Positions 1 to 5,780 of a DNA stretch of 14,025 nucleotides are shown here, in pieces; position 1 is the first letter of the stretch, and every line of letters begins with the position of its first letter. The DNA comes from CAZGVW01 sp964529265 (GTDB lineage Bacteria; Planctomycetota; Phycisphaerae; Phycisphaerales; UBA1924). A model generated the notes under the pieces. The model was not told where the DNA came from. It ran no database searches and worked only from the letters and a program-made list of their open reading frames with translations. Location of the stretch: NCBI GenBank assembly GCA_964529265.1, contig CAZGVW010000100.1:1-14025 (forward strand). The letters are read 5' to 3'. The position numbers and the translations under genes are program-made.

Positions 1-21
1 TTCGAAGCCTCCCGGGCTTAT

Positions 22-31
22 GGGGGGGGGG
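22..31. repeat. G10 homopolymer tract
   Basis: Ten consecutive G on the plus strand in the 111-bp stretch downstream of the secreted-protein gene. No supported gene covers it. Such runs are prone to slippage and to sequencing error, so the exact length should not be trusted. Confidence 0.6.
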
Positions 32-55
32 AATAGCGGCGCGCCGGGGCGCATC

Positions 56-70
56 GGGGTGGGGCACCCC
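56..70 (-). terminator. Weak hairpin downstream of the secreted-protein gene
   Basis: GGGGTG-GGG-CACCCC is a 6-bp perfect stem with a 3-nt loop, about 40 bp past the stop codon of the minus-strand gene. No T-run follows on the minus strand, so this is at best a weak or factor-dependent terminator. The rest of bases 1-111 holds nothing else that I can support. Confidence 0.22.
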
Positions 71-111
71 ACGGCGGCGGAACCACGGCGCCCAACACCC
101 TCAAGTGGAAG

Positions 112-741
112 TCAGCGGCGGCGGCGCGATGCGCGGGCGGCGCAGAGCAGGGCGAGGGTTGCTGCGCCTCCGGGGGCGGGGATGAACTTGGTGAGGCTGG
201 TGAGGGGGCCGTTGTCGGCGCTGTTGGGCGCGAAGTCGGTGACGCCGAAGAAATCGGGGCTCACCGGGTTGCCCGCGGTGGCGCCGAAGCCCATGACACC
301 GTCATCGTTGGCGAGCGTGAGGAGGGGCACGCTGACCTGCGCGCTGTTGGCGCCGAGGACAACGGGCACGAGCGCGATCGAAAGCCCCGAGGAGAGATCG
401 AAGACGCGGGCCAGAGTTGTGCTGAAACTGGAGTTGTAGAGGACGCTGAACTCGCCACCGATGGGGAAGAAGGCGGGGGCGCCGACGCCGGTGGCGGGGT
501 TTACGTCGATATCGAGGCCGAAGAGGACGCCGTCAGCCGCGGGATTGAAGGAACCGGGTGCGAAACTGGCGCTCAGGTGAAGGGTGGTGGCGTCGAAGGC
601 GCCGGAGATGGAGATGAGGTCCGGGCTGCCGGCGGGGCCGGTGGCGTCGTCCGCGGGATCGGGGATGGGTGAGATGGCGAGCGCAGGGGCGGCGGCGCAG
701 GACGTGACGGCGCAGACTGCAACAATTGCGGATCGGGGCAT
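112..741 (-). CDS. Secreted protein with PEP-CTERM-like (PAP-type) sorting tail
   Basis: A 209-residue exported protein of unknown function. A signal peptide is visible: Arg3, a hydrophobic Ala/Val/Cys core, and an AxA cleavage site (A20-L-A22). The mature part is rich in Ala, Ser, Gly and Phe with alternating beta-type segments and the stretch LFGLDIDVNPATG, suggesting a beta-sandwich; I do not recognise a named domain. The C-terminus reads FIPAPGGAATLALL and then ends SRRRR: a Pro-Ala-Pro motif, a short hydrophobic run and an Arg cluster. This is the form of PEP-CTERM tail common in Phycisphaerae, known as a sorting signal handled by exosortase-type enzymes. The start is supported by GGAGG 8 nt upstream of the ATG. 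It stands alone, divergent from the dehydrogenase gene. The hydrophobic part of the tail is short (about 14 residues), so processing is uncertain. Confidence 0.82.
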   Translation of the reverse strand: MPRSAIVAVCAVTSCAAAPALAISPIPDPADDATGPAGSPDLISISGAFDATTLHLSASFAPGSFNPAADGVLFGLDIDVNPATGVGAPAFFPIGGEFSVLYNSSFSTTLARVFDLSSGLSIALVPVVLGANSAQVSVPLLTLANDDGVMGFGATAGNPVSPDFFGVTDFAPNSADNGPLTSLTKFIPAPGGAATLALLCAARASRRRR

Positions 742-1040
742 TGACGGTTCCTCCCTTGCCGCGGCGAGGAGCGGCCTTCGGCAGGCCCTGGCCCCAAACC
801 GTCCCGCGATCGCGGCTGGCGACCAGTGTAGTGGCGACGGGGGGGCGATCCCAGGGGAATTGGGCGGAATTTGGCGACACGCCGGCCTCTACAATGGCCC
901 CCCTGCCCCTTCGATCGGACACACACGCCGGCCGCGGGCGACATTGCCGACACTCAACTCTTCTTTCGTGCGAGCCATCCGTGACGACAGCGACGCGAAC
1001 GCAGCAGCAGACGGGCCGATCCACGACGCACGCCGGCACG
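742..1040. other. Divergent intergenic region
   Basis: About 300 bp between the secreted-protein gene (minus) and the dehydrogenase gene (plus). It must hold both promoters. The only -10-like hexamer I saw is TACAAT at 890-895 on the plus strand, with no good -35 element at 16-18 bp. No riboswitch, RNA gene or small ORF with a ribosome site is evident. Reading frames crossing the region are open only because the DNA is GC-rich. Confidence 0.5.
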
Positions 1041-2099
1041 ATGCGGGCCCTGGTGAAGGCGAAGGATGGGCCGGGGCTGGAGTTTGATCCGAAGCGGCCA
1101 CTGCCGATGGGTTCGCACGGTGTGGCGGGCGAGCCGGGGCCGGGGGAAGTGTTGATCCGAGTGACGCACGCGGGGATCTGCGGGACTGATCGGCACATCT
1201 GGGAGTGGGATGAGTGGGCGCGGGGGCGGATTCCGGTGGGGATTGTGACGGGGCACGAGTTCGTGGGGCGGATCGAGAAGGTGGGCGCGGGGGTGGAGCA
1301 TGTGTCGATCGGGCAGCGCGTGAGCGCCGAGGGGCACATCACGGCGGGGATGGATTACAACTCGCGCACGGGGAATGCGCACGTGGCGCGGGATACGAAG
1401 GTGATCGGGATCGACCGCGACGGGTGCTTCGCGGAGTTCCTGATGATGCCCGCGGCGAATGTGTGGCCGATCCGCGAGGGGATTCCTGACAAGGTCGCGG
1501 CGATCATGGACCCCTTGGGGAACGCGGTGCACACGGTGATGGCGGCTGACGTGAGCGCGAAGAGCGTGCTCGTGATGGGCGTGGGGATCATCGGGCTGAT
1601 GGCGGTGACGGTGGCGCGGGCGGCGGGCGCGGCGCGGATCTTCGCGGTGGATCTGGATGACCGGCGGCTGAAGATCGCAAAGGATCTGGGCGCGGATGAG
1701 GCGTTCAACTCCGGGCGCGGGGATGGATGGATCGACGAGGTGAAGAAGGCGACGCGGGGCGAGGGCGTGGATGCGCTGCTGGAGATGTCAGGCGCGGCGC
1801 CGGCGGTGGATGCGGGGTTCCGGGCGCTGCGGAACGCGGGCGTGGCGGCGATGCTGGGAACGCCCGGGAAGCCGATGACGTTCGACTTCGCGCGGCACGT
1901 GATTTTCAAGGGCGCCACGGTGCGCGGGATCACGGGTCGGCGGATGTACGAGACGTGGTACGAGATGGACGATCTGCTGGCGACGGGGCGGTTGAATCTC
2001 GATCCGATCATCACGCACGAGATTGCGCTGGAGGAGTTTGCGAAGGGGTTTGAAGCGATGCAGAGCGGGGAGGCGATCAAGGTGGTGATGCGGGTGTGA
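1041..2099 (+). CDS. tdh: L-threonine 3-dehydrogenase-like MDR dehydrogenase lacking the structural zinc site
   Basis: A 352-residue medium-chain dehydrogenase that aligns along its whole length with E. coli Tdh (341 aa), which oxidises L-threonine to 2-amino-3-ketobutyrate with NAD+. Visible signatures are ICGTD (catalytic zinc Cys47), GHE (His72, Glu73), MDPLGNAVHT, the nucleotide-binding GxGxxG at 180-185, LEMSGAAPA, and near the end the Tdh-type ETWYEMDDLL and DPIITHEI. The lobe that holds the structural zinc in Tdh is kept in length (GHITAGMDYNSRTGNAHVA), but all four cysteines are replaced (A102, D105, S108, A116). The ATG at 1041 is chosen because the family begins M-K/R-A-L; the frame is open far upstream and no clear ribosome site is seen. 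No kbl (2-amino-3-ketobutyrate ligase) gene is adjacent, so threonine as substrate is likely but not proven; a related polyol or alcohol dehydrogenase role is possible. Confidence 0.85.
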   Translation: MRALVKAKDGPGLEFDPKRPLPMGSHGVAGEPGPGEVLIRVTHAGICGTDRHIWEWDEWARGRIPVGIVTGHEFVGRIEKVGAGVEHVSIGQRVSAEGHITAGMDYNSRTGNAHVARDTKVIGIDRDGCFAEFLMMPAANVWPIREGIPDKVAAIMDPLGNAVHTVMAADVSAKSVLVMGVGIIGLMAVTVARAAGAARIFAVDLDDRRLKIAKDLGADEAFNSGRGDGWIDEVKKATRGEGVDALLEMSGAAPAVDAGFRALRNAGVAAMLGTPGKPMTFDFARHVIFKGATVRGITGRRMYETWYEMDDLLATGRLNLDPIITHEIALEEFAKGFEAMQSGEAIKVVMRV

Positions 2100-2154
2100 T
2101 GAGGGTGCGTCGCTGTCGTCCGGGGCGCGGACTTGCGCGGCGCTGGGGCCTCGA

Positions 2155-2185
2155 CCGGTAGGGGCACGGACCGGCCGTGCCCGCG
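2155..2185 (+). repeat. REP-like hairpin upstream of RAYT
   Basis: GTAG (2158-2161) is followed directly by an 8-bp perfect inverted repeat, GGGCACGG (2162-2169) and CCGTGCCC (2175-2182), with loop ACCGG. A GTAG tetranucleotide at the foot of a GC-rich hairpin is the arrangement that RAYT enzymes recognise in known REP elements. The same element occurs twice downstream of the transposase in reverse orientation. A possible GTG start of the transposase frame (2177) falls inside the right arm. Confidence 0.8.
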
Positions 2186-2221
2186 AAGACTCGGCGACGA
2201 TGGGGCTGCGGGCAAGCGTGG

Positions 2222-2857
2222 ATGTGCACGCACGTGGACGAACCTGCAGACAGACCGTCGCGACGCTCGATCCGCCTTGCGCGATATGACTATCGATCCG
2301 GAGGCGCGTACTTCGTGACCGTGTGCGCACACGAGCGCCGATGCACGTTGGCCAACCCACGGACGAATGATCTGCGGATCTCACGCCTCGGGTGGCTGAT
2401 CGTCGAGCAGTGGATGGCGATTCCGGGCCATCATCCGCATGTGGTGAATGACGCGTTCGTGCTCATGCCGAATCATCTTCACGGCATTCTGCTCATTGAT
2501 GGCGACCCGCCGGAGGTGACGGGCAGGCGGATGGCTCTGCCGCCTGATCCGCGCGCGAGGGCGATGAAGTTCGGAGCGCCGGTGGCGGGATCGCTGCCGA
2601 CGATCATCAGGTCGTTCAAAGCGGGAGTGACGGTGCGGGCGAGGGAGCGGTTTCGGCGGCCGGAACTGGTTGTCTGGCAGCGGGGGTATTTCGAGCGGGT
2701 TGTGCGATCGGAGGATGAGTTGCACAAGTTGCGGCGGTACATCGCGGACAATCCGCGTCGGTGGCGGGTCGAGCGCGGGGTTGGGGATGGGGGCGCGCCG
2801 TTGGAGATGACGGAGCGAGAATCTGATGGCGTTGGGCGCGAACGGGGCGGGGCGTGA
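2222..2857 (+). CDS. REP-associated tyrosine transposase (RAYT, Y1/HUH family)
   Basis: A 211-residue single-domain Y1 transposase of the IS200-like RAYT group, which cuts and joins single-stranded DNA at REP hairpins. The N-terminus RRSIRLARYDYRSGGAYFVT is typical. The metal-binding HUH motif is H85-L-H87 in MPNHLHGIL. The probable catalytic tyrosine is Y156 in VWQRGYFERVVRSEDEL, followed by RRYIADNPRRW. All key residues are present and the frame is intact. I prefer the ATG at 2222; an in-frame GTG at 2177 would add 15 residues but lies inside the upstream REP hairpin. The last roughly 10 codons and the stop lie in the first copy of the downstream 81-bp repeat. REP-like hairpins flank the gene in inverted orientation, as expected for a domesticated, REP-mobilising enzyme. 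No IS ends or target duplications were found. Confidence 0.9.
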   Translation: MCTHVDEPADRPSRRSIRLARYDYRSGGAYFVTVCAHERRCTLANPRTNDLRISRLGWLIVEQWMAIPGHHPHVVNDAFVLMPNHLHGILLIDGDPPEVTGRRMALPPDPRARAMKFGAPVAGSLPTIIRSFKAGVTVRARERFRRPELVVWQRGYFERVVRSEDELHKLRRYIADNPRRWRVERGVGDGGAPLEMTERESDGVGRERGGA

Positions 2858-2881
2858 AAGCGATCGACCCTTGAGCCTCGC

Positions 2882-2905
2882 GGGCACGGCGAGCCGTGCC
2901 CCTAC
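2882..2905 (-). repeat. REP-like hairpin, downstream copy 1
   Basis: A perfect stem GGGCACGGC (2882-2890) and GCCGTGCCC (2893-2901), followed by CTAC (2902-2905). Read on the minus strand it is GTAG plus hairpin, matching the element upstream of the transposase in inverted orientation. Confidence 0.8.
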
Positions 2906-2962
2906 CGGAGCGTTGGGCGCGAACGGGGCGGGGCGTGAAGGTGATCGACCCTTGAGCCTCGC

Positions 2963-2986
2963 GGGTACGGCGAGCCGTGCCCCTAC
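2963..2986 (-). repeat. REP-like hairpin, downstream copy 2
   Basis: Same element as copy 1, with one stem mismatch (GGGTACGGC at 2963-2971 against GCCGTGCCC at 2974-2982), followed by CTAC at 2983-2986. On the minus strand the TAG inside GTAG is the stop codon of the neighbouring membrane-anchored protein gene. Confidence 0.78.
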
Positions 2987-3666
2987 CGGTCTCTCTTCTT
3001 CCCCCCCACCACTTCCCGGAACACGTCGCCGAGGCCGATGTCCTCCGTCGCGGCGCGGACCTGCTTCTTCACTTCGTCGTATTCGCGCACTTCGGGGAGG
3101 GATTGCAGATCCGCGGGCTCGTCGTCGGGGGCTCGGACGAGGCCGAGGGAGCCATCGCCGGTGACGGTGACGACCCAGCGGCCTTCATCGAGGCTGCGGT
3201 ACACGGCCTTGCCGACACCGACGCGTGGATCGGCCCAGTCCACGTCCGAAACCTCCGGCTCGATGACGAGGCCCTTCCACGGGGGCGTCTGCGCATCGAA
3301 CACGCGCCTGATCCAGAGACGGCCGCCCACGACGACGAAATCGACGTAGATCTCGCGGCTGGGGTCGAAGGGCGTCTCGATGGTGCGCAGGGCGCCCGCG
3401 GCTGATCGCACGACCACGCTCAAGCGGTTGTCCTGCACCACGAGTTCGGTGACGGCGGTGCGGCGGACGGCCTCGTTGTAGTGCGTCCGGAGCACTTCGT
3501 AGTCGCGGGTGACGGTTTCGAGGCGCTCGCGGTAGATCTCGCCGGCGATCTGGTTGCGGGCGAGGCGCCAGCCCATCCACGAGGCGCCGGCCGCGAGGAG
3601 GATGAACATCGCGCCCGCGCCAAGCCGCGTCAGGGCGGAGAGTTTCCCGGAAAGGAACTTGAGCAT
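2983..3666 (-). CDS. Conserved membrane-anchored protein with coiled-coil stalk, function unknown
   Basis: A 227-residue protein with no family that I can name. One N-terminal membrane helix (about residues 14-34, GAGAMFILLAAGASWMGWRL) is followed by a charged helical stretch (about 35-70, with ETVTRDYEVLRTHYNEAVRR) that could form a coiled coil. A beta-rich domain follows (about 72-190), with LVVQDNRLSVVV and the run KAVYRSLDEGRWVVTVTGDG, and then an acidic/basic helical tail. The protein is probably anchored in the inner membrane with most of it on one side. It is the last of three minus-strand genes; the 42-bp gap to the previous gene suggests one transcript. The stop codon TAG is donated by a REP-like repeat, so the extreme C-terminus may have been altered by repeat insertion. 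AGAGG sits only 2 nt from the ATG, which makes the start slightly uncertain. Confidence 0.75.
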   Translation of the reverse strand: MLKFLSGKLSALTRLGAGAMFILLAAGASWMGWRLARNQIAGEIYRERLETVTRDYEVLRTHYNEAVRRTAVTELVVQDNRLSVVVRSAAGALRTIETPFDPSREIYVDFVVVGGRLWIRRVFDAQTPPWKGLVIEPEVSDVDWADPRVGVGKAVYRSLDEGRWVVTVTGDGSLGLVRAPDDEPADLQSLPEVREYDEVKKQVRAATEDIGLGDVFREVVGGKKRDR

Positions 3667-3708
3667 GGCCTCTCTATCGGCGCAACGGGGGGCCGATGGG
3701 GCGGTTTC

Positions 3709-4350
3709 TCAGGGCCCGGCGGTTTCCCCGGGCGGCGGGAGGCCGAGTTTCGCGGCGATGGCCGCGGCCAGGGGGGCGAGCACCCGGCGGTGGTGGCCGG
3801 TGGCGAGGATGGTGGAGCGGCTGCCGCTTCCGGGGGCGGGGGCGGGGGTTGATCCGGGGGCGGGGGTGGCGACGCCGGGCGGGCCGGCCGCGGCGAGTGT
3901 GAGGAAGTCCGGGTGTCCTTCGCGGGCGCCGGGGATGTTGACGCCCTTGATGCGCTCGCGCGTGAGCGTGATGCGGGCGACATCGGAGAGGCGGCGGCGG
4001 CGCGTGACGCGGATGGCGCCGAGGCGCGTGACGCTGCGGATGGAATCGGGGCCGATGATGATCTCGGTGCGGGCGCTCGTGAGCCAGCGGCCGAACGTCA
4101 CGATGGCGAAGCCGCTGACCACGATGGCGCCGACCGCGGCGAGGATGACCGCGGGTTGCGTGTTGGGCGACGCGAAGATGAGGACGGAGAGCACGATCGC
4201 GGAGACGATGACGGTGTCGGTGACGCCGATGACGACGAGGAGCATGCCCGCCTGTCGGCGGATGGGGTTCTCGGCGCGGCCGGGGAGGACGAAGCGCAGG
4301 CCGTCAACGTCTTCGTGGACTTCGATTTCGGTGGGGAGCGCGACGCGCAT
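3709..4350 (-). CDS. Two-helix membrane protein with PH-like soluble part (module C), function unknown
   Basis: A 213-residue protein. It opens with DVDGLRFVLPGR, then has two hydrophobic helices (about residues 35-60 and 66-88), then an Arg-rich beta-type segment (TEIIIGPDSIRSVTRLG, RRRRLSDVARITL) and a C-terminal helix around HHRRVLAPLAAAIAAKLGL. The same order of elements occurs twice in the 446-codon gene just upstream, so the two genes are probably duplicates. The layout resembles two-helix plus bacterial PH-like proteins, but that is inference. Before the final helix there is a Pro/Ala/Gly linker (about residues 155-180, PAPGSTPAPAPGSG) whose DNA is a run of G5 tracts on the opposite strand. 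No ribosome site is visible; the 27-bp gap to the upstream gene suggests translational coupling or co-transcription. Confidence 0.72.
   Translation of the reverse strand: MRVALPTEIEVHEDVDGLRFVLPGRAENPIRRQAGMLLVVIGVTDTVIVSAIVLSVLIFASPNTQPAVILAAVGAIVVSGFAIVTFGRWLTSARTEIIIGPDSIRSVTRLGAIRVTRRRRLSDVARITLTRERIKGVNIPGAREGHPDFLTLAAAGPPGVATPAPGSTPAPAPGSGSRSTILATGHHRRVLAPLAAAIAAKLGLPPPGETAGP
3832..3866 (+). other. G-quadruplex-forming motif
   Basis: Five runs of five G on the plus strand, separated by loops of 1, 1, 7 and 1 nt (runs at 3832-3836, 3838-3842, 3844-3848, 3856-3860, 3862-3866). It lies in the template strand of the Pro/Ala/Gly linker of the module C gene. Fold potential is inferred from the pattern only. 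Confidence 0.6.
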
Positions 4351-4377
4351 GAGGCCGCGGAGGATACTGCGCGAGCG

Positions 4378-5685
4378 TCAGGTGAGACGGGCGGGCTCCT
4401 TGTCGTGCGCCTTGGAGGCGGCGATGGCGCTCCGCTTGGCGCGGAGGGCGTCGATGCGCCTGGGCGCTTCGCTCGAGACGCCGAGGGCGGCGCGGAGCGT
4501 GGAGGCGATCCAGGCCTGCTCATCGGGCGTGCGCTCGGAGAGGAGGCCGAACTTCTTGATGTTCTCCTTCTCGGCGCGGTAGTGAACCTGCAACTCCATG
4601 ATGGGGCGGTCGTTCACTTCCATGCCGCTGGGGCCCACCATGATGGAGACGACATCGTGCGCGGGCCATTGGCGCGAAGAGAGTCCGAAGATGCTCTCGC
4701 GATTGATGAGGAGCGTGTCGGCCACGACATCGATGACCGTGCGGCGGCGGCCCATGTTGAGGCCGCCCAGGATCATGCCGGCGCCGACGCTGAGGAACGT
4801 GAAGAGGAAGGGAAGGACGATGAGGTCCTTGGAAAGGCCGTTCTTCGCGAGGAAAATGATGGTCACGGCGAGTGTTCCCGCGCTCCAGATCACGCCGAAG
4901 CCGAAGAGGCCTTTGCCGCCTTTCCTGAGGCCTGCCGGAGGAATGGTGATCGTGAGGCCATCGGGAGTGTGATCGAGCGCGGCGTCGCTGGATTCGGGCT
5001 TCTCCGTGACTTCCTGCTGCGCCGACTCGGCGCCCGTGTGGAGCGTGATGACCGGTTGGCTGCTCTGGCGGATCTCGATCTTCGGCTCATCCTCGTCGAA
5101 CAGGCGATCGGGCGTGGCGAGGTCGCAGCGGCGCGCGAGGTGCGCGGCGAGTTCCGTGAGCAGGTCGCGGTGGTAGCCCGGCGCGATGATGAGCGGCTGG
5201 GCTTTCTTGAACTTCGCGATGATGGCGGAGCGTTCGGGCGTGAGGTTCGTGGCGGGCTCGCCGCTGAGGCCCTTGTTGAGGGCATCGACGATTTCGAAGG
5301 CCTCGAGCCCATCGACGGGGCGCGAGCGCACCCACTTCCGCCACGAGCCGCGCTCGATGGCGCGGAGTGTGCCGCTGGTGATCTCGACCTCGCTCCACCC
5401 GCGGAGGACGAGGAGGCCGAAGAAGAGAATGAAACCCGCGATGGCCGCCACAGGGAGGCCGAGCATGAGGGGACCGATGGCCCCGGAAAGCCCGGCCTGC
5501 GTCAGCAGTTGGCGCACTCCCCAGACCACGGACGCAGCGCCGCCCAAGACAACCATTCCAGAGATCCCGACGACAACCTTGGCCGCGGTTTTCGAGCCGC
5601 CGGAAGGGTTGCGCCGGGGAAGGATGAAGCGGGCGCCATCGGGGAGGTCTTCGACGGTGAAGCGGTCGGTGTGTATGTGGCGCAT
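4378..5685 (-). CDS. Membrane protein with two repeated two-helix/PH-like modules (A and B), function unknown
   Basis: A 435-residue protein from the preferred ATG, beginning MRHIHTDRF. Module A has PDGARFILPRR, two helices (VVVGISGMVVLGGAASVVWG and GPLMLGLPVAAIAGFILFFG), a soluble part (WSEVEITSGTLRAIERGSW) and a helix with GYHRDLLTELAAHLA. An acidic linker follows (EQ/ES-rich). Module B has TPDGLTITIPP, two helices (IWSAGTLAVTIIFLA and LPFLFTFLSVGAGMILGG), then TLLINRESIFGLSSRQW, AHDVVSIMVGPSGMEVN and a final helix ASTLRAALG. A charged tail ends the protein. Starting at 5685 puts AAGGG 8 nt upstream and matches the N-terminus of the module C protein; a start at 5718 (11 more residues) is possible, but its GGGAG is almost touching the ATG. 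It is the first of three co-directional genes. I do not recognise a named family; a membrane-associated scaffold or sensor is only a guess. Confidence 0.74.
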   Translation of the reverse strand: MRHIHTDRFTVEDLPDGARFILPRRNPSGGSKTAAKVVVGISGMVVLGGAASVVWGVRQLLTQAGLSGAIGPLMLGLPVAAIAGFILFFGLLVLRGWSEVEITSGTLRAIERGSWRKWVRSRPVDGLEAFEIVDALNKGLSGEPATNLTPERSAIIAKFKKAQPLIIAPGYHRDLLTELAAHLARRCDLATPDRLFDEDEPKIEIRQSSQPVITLHTGAESAQQEVTEKPESSDAALDHTPDGLTITIPPAGLRKGGKGLFGFGVIWSAGTLAVTIIFLAKNGLSKDLIVLPFLFTFLSVGAGMILGGLNMGRRRTVIDVVADTLLINRESIFGLSSRQWPAHDVVSIMVGPSGMEVNDRPIMELQVHYRAEKENIKKFGLLSERTPDEQAWIASTLRAALGVSSEAPRRIDALRAKRSAIAASKAHDKEPARLT

Positions 5686-5721
5686 GGGGAGCACCCTTGA
5701 AGCCTGTGGCGCGGACATTCT

Positions 5722-5752
5722 CCCGGATTCCGGGCAATCTGTGAAATCCGGG
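5722..5752. promoter_or_regulatory. Candidate operator: palindrome plus extra half-site
   Basis: CCCGGA-T-TCCGGG (5722-5734) is a perfect 6+1+6 palindrome. A third related half-site, AATCCGGG, follows at 5745-5752. Both lie in the 95-bp space between the divergent membrane-protein operon and the deiodinase-like gene, where a shared regulator could bind. In DNA this GC-rich, chance occurrence is possible. Confidence 0.25.
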
Positions 5753-5780
5753 GGCGGTCCGCCGCGGATATCTTTCGGCC

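Larger units (their letters stand above)
2829..2989. repeat. 81-bp tandem duplication carrying two REP-like hairpins
   Basis: Two head-to-tail copies, 2829-2909 and 2910-2989/2990, with period 81 bp. Three substitutions separate them over the first 80 positions (2859/2940, 2861/2942, 2885/2966), and the last base also differs. Each copy starts GCGTTGGGCGCGAACGGG and ends in a hairpin followed by CTACCGG, the reverse complement of the upstream REP. Because 81 is divisible by 3, the repeat creates a spurious in-frame repetitive ORF on the plus strand. The first copy supplies the RAYT stop codon and the second supplies the stop of the converging minus-strand gene. Confidence 0.92.

Noticed and set aside
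726..1040. Upstream extension of the dehydrogenase frame (105 codons)
   Set aside because: The added residues are low-quality, Arg/Thr/Gln-rich sequence with no counterpart in Tdh proteins; the family start M-R-A-L lies at 1041.
1355..2332. Minus-strand frame of 325 codons opposite the dehydrogenase gene
   Set aside because: Ser/Pro/Arg-rich shadow of a well-supported plus-strand enzyme; no family resemblance.
2155..2990. Idea that the transposase is a classical IS200/IS605 insertion sequence
   Set aside because: No TnpB gene, and the ends are GTAG hairpins in inverted orientation as for RAYT/REP units; the N-terminal sequence is also RAYT-like.
2826..3164. Plus-strand frame with a repeated ANGAGRE / PLSLAGTASRAPTG protein pattern
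   Set aside because: The protein repeat is only the translation of the 81-bp DNA duplication (27 codons), and the frame then runs antisense to a membrane-anchored protein gene.
3913..5700. Very long plus-strand frame (595 codons), rich in Asp, Glu, Ala and Arg
   Set aside because: It runs antisense across two convincing membrane-protein genes and their boundary. Its acidic, low-complexity composition is what the complement of hydrophobic GC-rich codons gives, and no motif or ribosome site supports it.
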